A stretch of DNA of 64,000 nt from contig NZ_JAGOPN010000002.1 in NCBI RefSeq assembly GCF_017991995.1, forward strand, positions 372,001 through 436,000, read 5' to 3'. Below are positions 24,671 to 34,175 of this stretch, in pieces; position 1 is the first letter of the stretch; the number at the start of each line of letters is the position of its first letter. The translations under genes and the position numbers were made by a program. The notes below the pieces were generated by a model. That model was not told the DNA's origin. It saw only the letters and a program-made list of their open reading frames with translations, and did no database searches. This stretch comes from Pseudacidovorax sp. (GTDB lineage Bacteria > Pseudomonadota > Gammaproteobacteria > Burkholderiales > Burkholderiaceae_C).

Positions 24671-26085
24671 GCGCTGCCCAACCCTGGTTCGAGGCCGAGG
24701 CCGCCACCATCGCCGCCGCGGTGCAGGCGGGTGAGGCCAGTGCCACCACCGTGGTGCAGGCGGTGCTGGAGCGCATCGACGCCACCGAAGGCCGCGTCAA
24801 CGCCTTCACCGCCGTGACGCGCGAGCGCGCCCTGCAGCGCGCCGGCGCGATCGACGCGCTGCCGGCCGAGGCCCGGGCCGCGCTGCCGCTGGCCGGCGTG
24901 CCGGTGGCCGTGAAGAACCTGTTCGACGTCGCGGGCCTGCCCACGCTGGCCGGCTCGAAGATCGAGCGCGAGGCGCCGCCCGCCAGCGTCGACGCCCTGC
25001 TGCTGCGCCGCCTCGAAGCCGCCGGCGCCGTGCTGGTGGGCGCGCTCAACATGGACGAGTACGCCTACGGCTTCACCACCGAGAACTCGCACGAGGGCCC
25101 CACGCGCAATCCGCACGACCTCACGCGCATCGCCGGCGGCTCCTCGGGCGGCAGCGGCGCGGCGGTGGCGGCCGGGCAGGTGCCGATCACGCTGGGCTCG
25201 GACACCAACGGCTCCATCCGCGTGCCCGCCTCGCTGTGCGGTGTGTACGGCCTCAAGCCCACCTTCGGCCGGCTGCCGCGCACCGGCAGCTATCCCTTCG
25301 TCGGCAGCCTGGACCACCTGGGCCCCTTCGCCCGCTCGGTGCGCGACCTGGCCCTGGCCTACGACGCGATGCAGGGGCCGGAGGAGGGCGCCCCCGGCGA
25401 CCCGGGCTGTGCCCAGCGCCCCGTCGAGCCGGTGATCGGCACGCTGCCGCAGGGCATCGCCGGCCTGCGCATCGGCGTGCTGGGCGGCTGGTTCGCGCGC
25501 AATGCGCTGCCGGAGGCGCAGGCTGCCGTCGCCCGCGTGGCCGAGGCCCTGGGCGCCACGCGCACCGTCGAGCTGCCGCTGGTCGAGGCCGGCCGCGCCG
25601 CCGCCTTCCTCATCACCAACGCCGAAGGCGCAGCCTTGCACCTGCCCGACCTGCGCCGCCGCGCGCAGGACTTCGAGCCGCTGTCGCGCGACCGCTTCCT
25701 GGCCGGCGCGCTGCTGCCCGCCGCCTGGGTCACGCGGGCCCAGCGCGTGCGACGCCGCTATGCCGAGGCCGTGGCCGCGCTGATGCAGGACTTCGACCTG
25801 CTGCTCGCGCCGGCCACGCCCTGTTCGGCGACGCCCATCGGCACCGAATGGCTGGAACTCGACGGCCGCCGCCAGCCGCTGCGGCCCAGCTTCGGTGCGC
25901 TCACGCAGCCCATCTCCTGCATCGGCCTGCCGGTGTGCGCCGTGCCGGTGTGGGGCGCCCATGCGACGCTGCCGGTGGGCGTGCAGCTGATTGCCGCCCC
26001 CTGGCGCGAAGACCTTGCCCTGCGCGCCGCCGCCGCCCTGGAGGCCGCGGGCGTCACGCAGGCGCCCGTCGCCCTGCTGCCCTGA
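24667..26085 (+). CDS. atzE: 1-carboxybiuret hydrolase, AtzE-type amidase
   Basis: A 472-residue amidase-signature enzyme. The triad is Lys83 (VAVKNLFDVAG), Ser159 (in GGSSGGSG) and Ser183 (TNGSIRVPA), with the same spacings as AtzE. AtzE in complex with AtzG deaminates 1-carboxybiuret, the unstable product of cyanuric acid ring opening, before it decarboxylates to biuret; the product then goes to AtzF. Family hallmarks include TLAGSKIEREAPPA and the MDEYAYGFTTENSHEGPTRN loop. It is coupled to atzG, and 50 bases before the BMP-type binding protein gene. GatA in this same window is a clear paralogue but lacks these loops. Confidence 0.9.
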   Translation: MSAAQPWFEAEAATIAAAVQAGEASATTVVQAVLERIDATEGRVNAFTAVTRERALQRAGAIDALPAEARAALPLAGVPVAVKNLFDVAGLPTLAGSKIEREAPPASVDALLLRRLEAAGAVLVGALNMDEYAYGFTTENSHEGPTRNPHDLTRIAGGSSGGSGAAVAAGQVPITLGSDTNGSIRVPASLCGVYGLKPTFGRLPRTGSYPFVGSLDHLGPFARSVRDLALAYDAMQGPEEGAPGDPGCAQRPVEPVIGTLPQGIAGLRIGVLGGWFARNALPEAQAAVARVAEALGATRTVELPLVEAGRAAAFLITNAEGAALHLPDLRRRAQDFEPLSRDRFLAGALLPAAWVTRAQRVRRRYAEAVAALMQDFDLLLAPATPCSATPIGTEWLELDGRRQPLRPSFGALTQPISCIGLPVCAVPVWGAHATLPVGVQLIAAPWREDLALRAAAALEAAGVTQAPVALLP

Positions 26086-26135
26086 TTTCGTTGTCCACCC
26101 TTTCCCTCACCCAACCTTCCGCTGGAGCTTTTCGC

Positions 26136-27236
26136 ATGACCGCCTTCAACCGCCGCGAATCCCTCAAGACCCTGGCCGCCCTCGGCGCCGCCGGCAGCCT
26201 GGGCCCCCTGGCCTGGGCCCAGAAGCCGCTGACCGTGGGCGTGATCTACGTCGGCCCGCGCGACGACTACGGCTACAACCAGGCCCACGCCCAGGCCGCG
26301 GCCGAGCTCAAGAAGCTGCCCGGCGTGAAGGTGGTCGAGGAAGAGAACGTGCCCGAGACCGCCGCCGTCCAGAAGACCATGACCGGCATGATCCAGCAGG
26401 ACGGCGCCTCGCTGCTCTTTCCCACCTCCTTCGGCTACTTCGACCCGCACATCCTGGCGCTGGCGCCCAAGTACCCCGACGTGCGCTTCTCGCACTGCGG
26501 CGGCCTGTGGACCGAGAAGAACCCCAAGAACGTGGGCAGCTTCTTCGGCTACATCGACGAGTGCCAGTTCCTCAACGGCGTGATCGCCGGTCACATGAGC
26601 AAGAGCGGCAAGATCGCCTTCGTGGCCGCCAAGCCCATTCCGCAGGTGCTGCGCAACATCAACGCCTTCACGCTGGGTGCGCGTTCGGTCAAGCCGGGCA
26701 TCACCTGCCATGTGATCTTCACCGGCGACTGGTCGATGGCCGTGAAGGAGGCCGAGGCCACCAACAGCCTGGCCGACCAGGGCTGCGACGTGTTCACCAT
26801 GCACGTGGATGGCCCCAAGGTGGTGGTGGAGACCGCCGCCAAGCGCGGCAAGATGGTCTGCGGCTACCACGCCAGCCAGGCCAAGCTGGCGCCCAATGCC
26901 TACCTCACCGGCGCCGAATGGAACTGGCTCACCGCCTACAAGACCATCCTCGAAGCCGCCCAGGCCGGCAAGCCGCATCCCAACTTCCTGCGCGGCGGCC
27001 TGAAGGAAGGCTACGTCAAGACCTCGGCCTATGGCCCCATGGTGACCGACGCCGCCAAGAAGCAGGCCGACGACACCAAGGCCAAGATGATCGCGGGCAG
27101 CTTCGACATCTTCAAGGGCCCGCTCAAGGACAACAAGGGCAAGGAAGTCATCGCCGCCGGCCAGGTGCAGAAGCAGACCGACCTCAAGCTCGAGCAGATG
27201 AACTACCTGGTCGAAGGCGTGGTCGGCTCGGTCTGA
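26136..27236 (+). CDS. BMP-family ABC transporter substrate-binding protein
   Basis: A 366-residue binding protein of the PnrA/BMP (basic membrane protein) family, which binds purine and pyrimidine nucleosides or related bases. A twin-arginine-like signal (NRRESLKTLAALGAAGSLGP) precedes a mature start near AQKPLTVGVIYVGPRDDYGY. The ligand-site stretch VRFSHCGGLWTEKNPKNVGS and the GQVQKQTDLKLEQMNYLVEG tail are typical. Its permeases follow at once (28 bases), while its ATPase gene lies 3.8 kb downstream. In this cluster a heterocycle or ureide ligand is more likely than a nucleoside. Confidence 0.9.
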   Translation: MTAFNRRESLKTLAALGAAGSLGPLAWAQKPLTVGVIYVGPRDDYGYNQAHAQAAAELKKLPGVKVVEEENVPETAAVQKTMTGMIQQDGASLLFPTSFGYFDPHILALAPKYPDVRFSHCGGLWTEKNPKNVGSFFGYIDECQFLNGVIAGHMSKSGKIAFVAAKPIPQVLRNINAFTLGARSVKPGITCHVIFTGDWSMAVKEAEATNSLADQGCDVFTMHVDGPKVVVETAAKRGKMVCGYHASQAKLAPNAYLTGAEWNWLTAYKTILEAAQAGKPHPNFLRGGLKEGYVKTSAYGPMVTDAAKKQADDTKAKMIAGSFDIFKGPLKDNKGKEVIAAGQVQKQTDLKLEQMNYLVEGVVGSV

Positions 27237-27264
27237 GTCCGGCGCTGCACAAGGAAAACCTGCC

Positions 27265-28347
27265 ATGCGATCCATGGGCCAGGACTTGGCGCTGCCGGTG
27301 CTCAGCATTGCGGCCGCAGTGGCGCTGTTCGGCGTCTTTGCGGCCGTGGCGGCAGGCAGCTCGCCGCCCGAGGTGTGGGCGGTGCTCTACCAGGGCGCCT
27401 TCGGCAGCTGGTTCTCGTGGCAGAACACGCTGCAGCGCGCGGCGCCGCTGATGCTCACCGCGCTGTGCGTGGCACTGCCGGCGCGCGCCGGCCTGGTCAT
27501 CATCGGCGGCGAGGGCGCGCTGGTGCTGGGCGGCCTGGGCGCGGCGGCGCTGCCCTATGCCGTGGCGCTGCCGGAGAACCTCTTCGGCACCGTGGCCGTG
27601 TGCCTGGCCGGCATGGTGGCCGGCGCGCTGTGGATCATGCTGGCGGGTGCGCTGCGCCAGTACCGCGGCATCAACGAGACGATCAGCAGCCTGCTGCTGG
27701 CCTATGTGGCCATCGGCCTGTTCAAGCATCTGGTCGAAGGGCCGCTGCGCGATCCGGCCAGCCTGAACAAGCCCTCGACCAACGCCCTGGCCGAGGGCCT
27801 GCGCATCGGCGGCATCGCGGGCAGCGACGTGCACTGGGGCCTGGCCCTGGGCGTGGCGGCCTGCGTGGTGCTGGCGCTGTGGCTGCGCTGGACGCCCACC
27901 GGCTTCTCGGTGCGGGTGGTCGGCGGCAATCCGCGCGCCGCGCAACTGGTGGGCCTGCCGGCCACGCGGCTGGTGCTGCTGGCCTGCGCGCTGGGCGGCG
28001 CCTGCGCGGGCCTGGCCGGCGCGGTGGAGGTGGCGGCAGTGCACACCAGCGCCAATGCCTCGCTGATCGCGGGCTATGGCTATGCGGGCATCCTGGTGGC
28101 CTTCATCGCGCGGCAGAACCCGCTGGCGGTGATTCCGGTGGCCATCCTCTTCGGTGGCTTCGGCGCGGCGGGCAGCCTGCTGCAGCGCCGGCTGGGCCTG
28201 CCCGATGCCTCGGTGCTGGTGCTGCAGGGCATCGCCTTCGTGCTCATCCTGGCCAGCGAGGCGCTGCGCGGGCGCGACTGGCTCACGCCCTTGCGCCGCC
28301 TGCGCAGTGACAAGGCGGCACCGGCCCTCAAGGAGGCGCAACCATGA
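27265..28347 (+). CDS. ABC transporter permease, nucleoside (NupP) type
   Basis: A 360-residue polytopic membrane protein of the branched-chain/ribose permease family. It has about eight to ten hydrophobic segments and the family motifs GEGALVLGGLGAAALPYA (about residue 76) and INETISSLLLAYVAIGLF. The AGYGYAGILVAFIARQNPL region near 270 is the part that faces the ATPase. It pairs with the next gene, which overlaps it by four bases, to form a heterodimeric channel. Confidence 0.92.
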   Translation: MRSMGQDLALPVLSIAAAVALFGVFAAVAAGSSPPEVWAVLYQGAFGSWFSWQNTLQRAAPLMLTALCVALPARAGLVIIGGEGALVLGGLGAAALPYAVALPENLFGTVAVCLAGMVAGALWIMLAGALRQYRGINETISSLLLAYVAIGLFKHLVEGPLRDPASLNKPSTNALAEGLRIGGIAGSDVHWGLALGVAACVVLALWLRWTPTGFSVRVVGGNPRAAQLVGLPATRLVLLACALGGACAGLAGAVEVAAVHTSANASLIAGYGYAGILVAFIARQNPLAVIPVAILFGGFGAAGSLLQRRLGLPDASVLVLQGIAFVLILASEALRGRDWLTPLRRLRSDKAAPALKEAQP

Positions 28348-29261
28348 CCGCCGACATGCTGACCGCCTTCGTCGCCGCCATCGTGGGCGGAGCGCTGCGC
28401 GTGGGCACACCTTTCCTCTTCGTGAGCCTGGGCGAGTGCCTGACCGAGAAGTCGGGTCGCATCAACCTGGGCCTGGAAGGCGTGCTGGTGCTCTCGGCCA
28501 TGGCGGCCTTCGGCGGCGCGTACCTCACCGGCTCGGCCTGGCTTGGCGTGCTGGCGGGTGCCGTCGCCGGTGCGCTGCTGGCGCTGCTGCACGGCCTGCT
28601 GTGCTCGCTGCGCGGCGTCAACGACGTGGCCACCGGCATCGCGCTGATGCTGCTGGGCACGGGCCTGGCCTTCTACCTGGGCAAGCCGCTGATCCAGCCG
28701 CAGGCGCCGCAGATCCCGGCGCTGCCGCTGGGCGACTGGAGCAGCAATGCGGCGGTACGTGCGGCCTTGCAGGTCAATGCACTGGTGCCGCTGGGCCTGC
28801 TGCTTGCCGGCCTGCTGTGGTGGGGCTTCGCGCGGACCCGCGCCGGCCTGCTGGTGCGGCTGGCCGGCGACTCGGCCGATGCGGCACGGGCGCTGGGCTA
28901 TTCGGTGTCGGCGCTGCGCATCGCGGCCACCACCGCGGGCGGTGCCATCGCGGGGCTGGGCGGCGCCTCGCTCACGCTGTTCTACCCGGGCAGCTGGAAC
29001 GAGGGCATCTCCAGCGGACAGGGCCTGATCGCCGTGGCGCTGGTGATCTTCGCGCGCTGGAGCCCGCTGCGCTGCGTGGGCGCGGCGCTGCTCTTCGGCG
29101 GTGCCGGGGCCGTGGGGCCGGCGCTGCAGTCCATCGGCATCGGCTGGGGCTACCACCTCTTCAACACCGTGCCCTATGTGCTCACGCTCCTCATCCTGGT
29201 GGCCTCGTGCCGGCCCGGGCAGGTGGCGGCGGGCAGTCCCGGTGAGCTTTCTTCGAAATGA
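28344..29261 (+). CDS. ABC transporter permease, nucleoside (NupQ) type
   Basis: A 305-residue permease, the second channel subunit. Motifs KSGRINLGLEGVLVLSAMAA (about residues 34-53) and VNDVATGIALMLLGTGLAFY are standard for NupQ-like subunits. It starts inside the stop of the preceding permease gene (28344-28347), and amiF follows after 19 bases with an aaggagtcatcc ribosome-binding site. Confidence 0.92.
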   Translation: MTADMLTAFVAAIVGGALRVGTPFLFVSLGECLTEKSGRINLGLEGVLVLSAMAAFGGAYLTGSAWLGVLAGAVAGALLALLHGLLCSLRGVNDVATGIALMLLGTGLAFYLGKPLIQPQAPQIPALPLGDWSSNAAVRAALQVNALVPLGLLLAGLLWWGFARTRAGLLVRLAGDSADAARALGYSVSALRIAATTAGGAIAGLGGASLTLFYPGSWNEGISSGQGLIAVALVIFARWSPLRCVGAALLFGGAGAVGPALQSIGIGWGYHLFNTVPYVLTLLILVASCRPGQVAAGSPGELSSK

Positions 29262-29280
29262 ACCCCACAAGGAGTCATCC

Positions 29281-30345
29281 ATGAGCGGACTCGGCGGTCT
29301 GAACAAATCGGCCCACGGCGTGGTGGTGGGCCTGGTGCAGCTGCAGCTGCCGGTGGTCGCCACGCGCGAGCAACTGGCGGCGCAGACGCAGCGCATCTGC
29401 GAGCTGGTGGGCAAGGCCCGCCGCAACCAGCAGACCATGGACCTGGTGGTCTTTCCGGAGTATTCGCTGCACGGCCTCTCGATGGACACCAACCCCGAGA
29501 TCATGTGCAGCCTCGACGGCCCCGAGGTGGCGGCCTTCCGCGCGGCCTGCGTGGAACACCGCATCTGGGGCTGCTTCTCCATCATGGAGGCCAACCCGGA
29601 CGGCAATCCGTACAACAGCGGCCTGGTCATCGACGACCAGGGCGCCATCCGCCTGTACTACCGCAAGCTGCATCCCTGGGTGCCGGTGGAGCCCTGGGAG
29701 CCGGGCAACCTGGGCGTGCCGGTGTGCGACGGCCCCAACGGCAGCAAGCTGGCGCTCATCATCTGCCACGACGGCATGTTCCCGGAGATGGCCCGCGAGG
29801 CGGCCTACAAGGGCGCCGAGATCATCCTGCGCACGGCCGGTTACACCGCGCCGATCCGCCACGCCTGGAAGATCACCAACCAGGCCAACGCCTTCTGCAA
29901 CCTGGCCTACACCGCCAGCGTCTGCATGTGCGGCAGCGATGGCACCTTCGACTCCATGGGCGAGGGCATGTTCTGCAGCTTCGACGGCACCGTGATGGTG
30001 GAGGGCGGTGGCCGGCCCGACGAGATCATTACCGCCGAGCTGCGGCCCGACCTGGTGCGCGAGGCACGTACCGGCTGGGGCGTGGAGAACAACATCTACC
30101 AGCTCTATCACCGCGGCTACGTGGCGGTGAAGGGCGGCGCGCAGGACTGTCCCTACACCTACATGCACGACATGGCCGCCGGCCGCTACCGCCTGCCCTG
30201 GAGCGACCAGGTGCAGGTGACCGACGGCACAGGCTTCGGCTTCGCGCCGCCGGTGCGCTTCTACGGCGGCGCAGGCAGCCATCCGCTGGTGCCGGCGCCC
30301 ACGCCGCCGGTGCCCGACAAGGAACGTCTCAAGACCCTGGACTGA
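29281..30345 (+). CDS. amiF: Formamidase, AmiF type
   Basis: A 354-residue nitrilase-superfamily enzyme that hydrolyses formamide to formate and ammonia. The catalytic triad is Glu60 ([10 protein letters not shown]), Lys129 (YYRKLHPW) and Cys162 (IICHDGMF), with the same Lys-to-Cys distance as Helicobacter AmiF. Group-specific runs include [30 protein letters not shown] and [16 protein letters not shown], which distinguish formamidase from the broader aliphatic amidase AmiE only in part. Its place inside the transporter operon next to biuH suggests that formamide, or a formylated urea, is released from an imported heterocycle. Confidence 0.88.
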   Translation: MSGLGGLNKSAHGVVVGLVQLQLPVVATREQLAAQTQRICELVGKARRNQQTMDLVVFPEYSLHGLSMDTNPEIMCSLDGPEVAAFRAACVEHRIWGCFSIMEANPDGNPYNSGLVIDDQGAIRLYYRKLHPWVPVEPWEPGNLGVPVCDGPNGSKLALIICHDGMFPEMAREAAYKGAEIILRTAGYTAPIRHAWKITNQANAFCNLAYTASVCMCGSDGTFDSMGEGMFCSFDGTVMVEGGGRPDEIITAELRPDLVREARTGWGVENNIYQLYHRGYVAVKGGAQDCPYTYMHDMAAGRYRLPWSDQVQVTDGTGFGFAPPVRFYGGAGSHPLVPAPTPPVPDKERLKTLD

Positions 30346-30349
30346 CACC

Positions 30350-31072
30350 ATGGACGCCACGACCTCCCCCGCTGCCGCCGCGCCGCGCTTCGCGGCCGCC
30401 GAACCCTACCGCTGGCCCTACGACGGCGACCTGCGCCCCGACAACACGGCGCTCATCGTCATCGACATGCAGACCGACTTCTGCGGCAAGGGCGGCTACG
30501 TGGACGTGATGGGCTACGACATCTCGCTCACGCAGGCGCCGATCGAACCCATCCGCCGCCTGCTGGCCGTGATGCGTCCGCTGGGCTACACCATCATCCA
30601 CACCCGCGAAGGCCATCGGCCCGACCTGTCGGACCTGCCGGCCAACAAGCGCTGGCGCTCGCGCCAGATCGGAGAAGGCGGCGTGGGCATCGGCGACGAC
30701 GGGCCCTGCGGGCGCATCCTGATCCGCGGCGAGCCGGGCTGGGAGATCATTCCCGAGCTGGCGCCGATCGAGGGCGAGGTGGTGATCGACAAGCCCGGCA
30801 AGGGCTCCTTCTATGCCACCGACCTGGAGATGATCCTGCGCACCCGCGGCATCCGCAACCTGGTGCTGGCCGGCATCACCACCGACGTGTGCGTGCACAC
30901 CACCATGCGCGACGCCAACGACCGCGGCTTCGAATGCCTGCTGCTGTCGGACTGCACGGCGGCCACCGATCCGGGCAACCATGCGGCGGCACTCAAGATG
31001 ATCACCATGCAGGGCGGGGTGTTCGGCGCGCATGCGCCGTCGACCGCGCTGATCGAGGCACTGGCACCATGA
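30350..31072 (+). CDS. biuH: Biuret amidohydrolase, isochorismatase-like cysteine hydrolase
   Basis: A 240-residue cysteine hydrolase. Catalytic Asp39 ([10 protein letters not shown]), Lys148 ([10 protein letters not shown]) and Cys181 (TTDVCVHTT) form the family triad. The local sequence around [40 protein letters not shown] and [11 protein letters not shown] closely resembles the characterised BiuH of Rhizobium leguminosarum as I remember it. BiuH converts biuret to allophanate and ammonia, feeding AtzF. The gene follows amiF by 4 bases and overlaps the ATPase gene by four bases (31069-31072). Confidence 0.88.
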   Translation: MDATTSPAAAAPRFAAAEPYRWPYDGDLRPDNTALIVIDMQTDFCGKGGYVDVMGYDISLTQAPIEPIRRLLAVMRPLGYTIIHTREGHRPDLSDLPANKRWRSRQIGEGGVGIGDDGPCGRILIRGEPGWEIIPELAPIEGEVVIDKPGKGSFYATDLEMILRTRGIRNLVLAGITTDVCVHTTMRDANDRGFECLLLSDCTAATDPGNHAAALKMITMQGGVFGAHAPSTALIEALAP

Positions 31073-32637
31073 TCGCGCCCGTCACCCCCCATCCGCGCGC
31101 CCAGGGTGCGCTCGCGCTGGACACGCTGGAGCTCACGAAGCGCTTCGGCGACTTCACCGCCATGGACCGCGTGAGCATGCAGGTCGCCCCCGGCAGCGTG
31201 CATGCGCTGCTGGGCGAGAACGGCGCCGGCAAGAGCACGCTGGTCAAGTGCGTGGCCGGCTTCCAGCGGCCCGAGGAAGGCAGCATCCTCATCGACGGCC
31301 GCGAGCAGGCCATTGCCAACCCCGTGGTGGCGCGGCAGCTGGGCATCGGCATGGTCTACCAGCACTTCACGCTGGCGCCGGGCATGACGGTGGCCGAGAA
31401 CCTGCTGCTGGCCGGCGGCCAGGTGCCGACGCTGATCGACTGGAAGGCCAAGCGCGCCGAGCTGCAGGCCTTTCTGGCGACCACGCCCTTCCGGCTCGAC
31501 CTGGACGCGCGGCCTTCGCAGCTGGCCGCGGGCGAGAAGCAGAAGCTGGAGCTGCTCAAACAGCTGTACCTCAAGCCGCGCCTGCTGATCCTGGACGAGC
31601 CGACCTCGGTGCTCACGCCGCAGGAGGCCGACGAGGTGCTGGGCCACGTGCGCGCCTTTGCGCAGGGCGGCCACTGCACCGTACTGATCATCACCCACAA
31701 GTTCCGCGAGGTGATGGCCTATGCCGACGCCGTGACCGTGCTGCGCCGCGGTCGCGCGGTGCACCATGCCGCGGTGCGCGACACCGACCCGACGCGCCTG
31801 GCCCAGGCCATGATGGGTGCAGGCGCCACGCCCGACGAGGCGAGCGAGGGCGCGAGCGATGCCACCCCGCGCACGCCCGTCGTGGCCAGTGCCGCGCCGG
31901 CGCTGGAGGTCGAGGCGCTGTCCGCGCCGGGCGACCGCGGCACGCCCGCCGTGCAGTCGCTCAGCCTGCAGGTGCGCCCGGGCGAGATCCTGGGCGTGGC
32001 CGGTGTCTCGGGCAACGGCCAGCGCGAGCTGGTCGAGGCGCTGGTGGGCCAGCGCGCGCGCAGTGCCGGCCGGGTGCGCGTGGGCGGTCAGCCTTACCGC
32101 GCCAGCCGCGGCGACAACCGCCGCCTGCGCGTGCGCAGCCTGCCCGAAGAGCCGCTGCGCAACGCCTGCGTCGCGGGCCTGAGCGTGGCGGAGAACATGG
32201 CCCTGCGCGACTTCGACCAGCCCCCGCTGGCGGCCGGCGGCGTGCTGCGCTTCGGCCGCTGGCGGGCGCGGGCGCGGCAGTGGATCGCCGAGTACGGCAT
32301 CAAGACCCGCGGCGAGCGCGCGCCCATCGGCAGCCTGTCGGGCGGCAATGTGCAGCGCGCGGTGCTGGCGCGGGAGTTGGCCGGCGACATCCAGGTGCTG
32401 ATCGCCGCCAACCCCGTCTTCGGCCTGGACTTCGCGGCCGTGGCCGAGATCCATGCCCGCATCGTGCAGGTGCGCGAGCGCGGCGGCGCCGTGCTGCTGG
32501 TGAGCGAGGACCTGGACGAGCTGCTGGCCCTGTCGGACCGCATCGTGGTGATGAGCGAAGGCCGCATCGTGTACGAGACGCCTGCCTCCACGGCAGACAG
32601 ACACGTCCTCGGCGCCCACATGGGCGGCGGGCATTGA
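31069..32637 (+). CDS. ABC transporter ATP-binding protein with two ATPase domains, nucleoside type
   Basis: A 522-residue duplicated ATPase of the sugar/nucleoside importer class. The first half has Walker [10 protein letters not shown] (about residues 46-54), a divergent signature LAAGEKQ, Walker B LLILDEPT and H-loop IITHKF. The second half has a degenerate Walker A-like [10 protein letters not shown], signature LSGGNVQR and Walker B VLIAANP, as is normal for the second half of this class. It belongs with the binding protein and permeases at 26.1-29.3 kb, from which it is separated by amiF and biuH. Confidence 0.92.
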   Translation: MIAPVTPHPRAQGALALDTLELTKRFGDFTAMDRVSMQVAPGSVHALLGENGAGKSTLVKCVAGFQRPEEGSILIDGREQAIANPVVARQLGIGMVYQHFTLAPGMTVAENLLLAGGQVPTLIDWKAKRAELQAFLATTPFRLDLDARPSQLAAGEKQKLELLKQLYLKPRLLILDEPTSVLTPQEADEVLGHVRAFAQGGHCTVLIITHKFREVMAYADAVTVLRRGRAVHHAAVRDTDPTRLAQAMMGAGATPDEASEGASDATPRTPVVASAAPALEVEALSAPGDRGTPAVQSLSLQVRPGEILGVAGVSGNGQRELVEALVGQRARSAGRVRVGGQPYRASRGDNRRLRVRSLPEEPLRNACVAGLSVAENMALRDFDQPPLAAGGVLRFGRWRARARQWIAEYGIKTRGERAPIGSLSGGNVQRAVLARELAGDIQVLIAANPVFGLDFAAVAEIHARIVQVRERGGAVLLVSEDLDELLALSDRIVVMSEGRIVYETPASTADRHVLGAHMGGGH

Positions 32638-32653
32638 GCAAGGAGAGAACCCC

Positions 32654-33334
32654 ATGCGCCTGAACGACGCCCGCCCCTTCGCCTACGAGTTCGACCTGGA
32701 CCGCACGGCCCTGGTGCTGATCGACATGCAGCGCGACTTCATCGAGCCCGGCGGTTTCGGCGAGACGCTGGGCAACGACGTGTCGCTGCTGGCGGCCATC
32801 GTGCCGGCCACGCAGGCCGTGCTGGCCGCCTGGCGCCAGGCCGGCGGCCTGGTGGTGCACACGCGCGAGGCGCACCGGCCCGACCTGTCGGACTGCCCGC
32901 CTGCCAAGCGGCTGCGGGGCGCCCCGTCGCTTCGCATCGGCGACGAAGGCCCGATGGGCCGCATCCTGGTGGCCGGCGAGCCGGGCAACCAGATCATCGA
33001 CGCGCTCGCGCCCATCGAGGGCGAGTGGGTCATCGACAAGCCCGGCAAGGGCGCCTTCTATGCCACCGGCCTGCACGAGCTGCTGCAGGCCCGCGGCATC
33101 ACGCACCTCGTCTTCGGCGGCGTGACCACCGAGGTCTGCGTGCAGACGAGCATGCGCGAGGCCAACGACCGCGGCTATGACTGCCTGCTGCTGGAGGACT
33201 GCACCGAAAGCTACTTCCCCCAGTTCAAGGCCGCCGCGGTGGAGATGATCCGCGCGCAGGGCGCCATCGTCGGCTGGACGGCCACCGGGCCGCAGCTGAT
33301 GGCGGCCCTGGCATCGGCGTCGCCGCAGGGCTGA
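32654..33334 (+). CDS. Cysteine hydrolase, BiuH paralogue (possible triuret hydrolase)
   Basis: A 226-residue isochorismatase-like hydrolase with triad Asp24 ([10 protein letters not shown]), Lys129 ([10 protein letters not shown]) and Cys162 (TTEVCVQTS). It shares much of the BiuH pattern ([29 protein letters not shown]) but lacks the aromatic N-terminal segment and the tryptophan positions of BiuH. Known relatives include triuret hydrolase (TrtA) and ureidoacrylate hydrolase (RutB). Since biuret hydrolysis is already covered by biuH two genes upstream, a distinct ureide such as triuret is the best guess. It is 16 bases after the ATPase gene. Confidence 0.72.
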   Translation: MRLNDARPFAYEFDLDRTALVLIDMQRDFIEPGGFGETLGNDVSLLAAIVPATQAVLAAWRQAGGLVVHTREAHRPDLSDCPPAKRLRGAPSLRIGDEGPMGRILVAGEPGNQIIDALAPIEGEWVIDKPGKGAFYATGLHELLQARGITHLVFGGVTTEVCVQTSMREANDRGYDCLLLEDCTESYFPQFKAAAVEMIRAQGAIVGWTATGPQLMAALASASPQG

Positions 33335-33352
33335 GGGGCCCGCTACGATCCG

Positions 33353-34087
33353 ATGGTGCCTGCCGCTGCTCCCGCCCGTTCCAAGAAAACCGCTCCCGCC
33401 GAGGCGGAGCTTCCCTTCCGCTCGCGCGCCGACGAGGTCTACGACCAGCTCAAGCGCGACATCGCCGACTTCCGCCTGGTGCCGGGCGACCGCTTCACCG
33501 AGAACGAGATCTGCGATCGCCTGGGCGTCTCGCGCACGCCGGTGCGCCAGGCGCTGATCCGGCTGCAGCAGGAAGGCTATGTCGAGGTGCTGTTTCGCGC
33601 CGGCTGGCGCGTGCTGCCCTTCGACTTCCAGCAGTTCGAGCAGCTCTACGACCTGCGCATGGTGCTGGAGACCACCGCCGTGCACCGCCTGTGCGAGTCG
33701 GGCCGCGCCGTGGACCGGGCCCAGCTCGACGCGCTGGCCGCCATCTGGCTGGTGCCTGCCGAGCAGCGCAGCCGCGATGCGGCGCAGGTCGCGAGCTGGG
33801 ACGAGGACTTCCATTGCCAGCTGGTGGCCGCCGCCGGCAATGCCGAGATGGCCCGCGTGCACCGCGAGGTGACCGACCGCATCCGCATCATCCGCCGGCT
33901 CGACTTCACGCAGCAGCCGCGCATCGACGCCACCTACGACGAGCACGCCAAGATCCTCAAGGCGGTGCGCGCCAACCGCGGCGACCAGGCCGCGATGATG
34001 CTGCGCGCGCACATCGAGACCAGCCAGGCCGAGGTGCGCAAGATCACGCTGCACCAGGTGTACCTGGCGCGACAGCAGGGCGGCTGA
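33353..34087 (+). CDS. GntR-family transcriptional regulator, FCD (FadR) subfamily
   Basis: A 244-residue regulator. The winged helix-turn-helix is at about residues 25-85 (YDQLKRDIADFRLVPGDRFT, then LGVSRTPVRQALIRLQQEGY). The C-terminal all-helical FCD ligand domain has the family's histidine/aspartate metal-site residues in DEDFHCQLV and in YDEHAKILKAV. It is the last gene of block A, 18 bases after the second cysteine hydrolase, and probably controls this operon in response to a pathway intermediate. Confidence 0.9.
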   Translation: MVPAAAPARSKKTAPAEAELPFRSRADEVYDQLKRDIADFRLVPGDRFTENEICDRLGVSRTPVRQALIRLQQEGYVEVLFRAGWRVLPFDFQQFEQLYDLRMVLETTAVHRLCESGRAVDRAQLDALAAIWLVPAEQRSRDAAQVASWDEDFHCQLVAAAGNAEMARVHREVTDRIRIIRRLDFTQQPRIDATYDEHAKILKAVRANRGDQAAMMLRAHIETSQAEVRKITLHQVYLARQQGG

Positions 34088-34127
34088 GCGCCGCGGCCGT
34101 CGCTGCGGCCGTCGCCGCTACGCCATC

Positions 34128-34175
34128 GGGCGCCAGGCGTCGCCGGGCGCCCATGGAAAGCGCGAAGCCATTTTT
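34128..34175 (+). terminator. Weak terminator-like hairpin ending block A
   Basis: In the 87-base gap between the convergent GntR and thiolase genes, GGGCGCC (34128-34134) pairs with GGCGCCC (34146-34152) across an 11-base loop. A T-run (34171-34175) follows 18 bases later, too distant for a classical intrinsic terminator, though a small atgg/ccat stem just before it may help. It is a plausible but weak end for the block A transcript. Confidence 0.3.

Noticed and set aside
31057-31072. TGGCACC-N-GC-like sigma-54 match at the end of biuH
   Set aside because: Lies over the start codon of the ATPase gene inside a tightly overlapping operon; transcription from it would miss the start codon.
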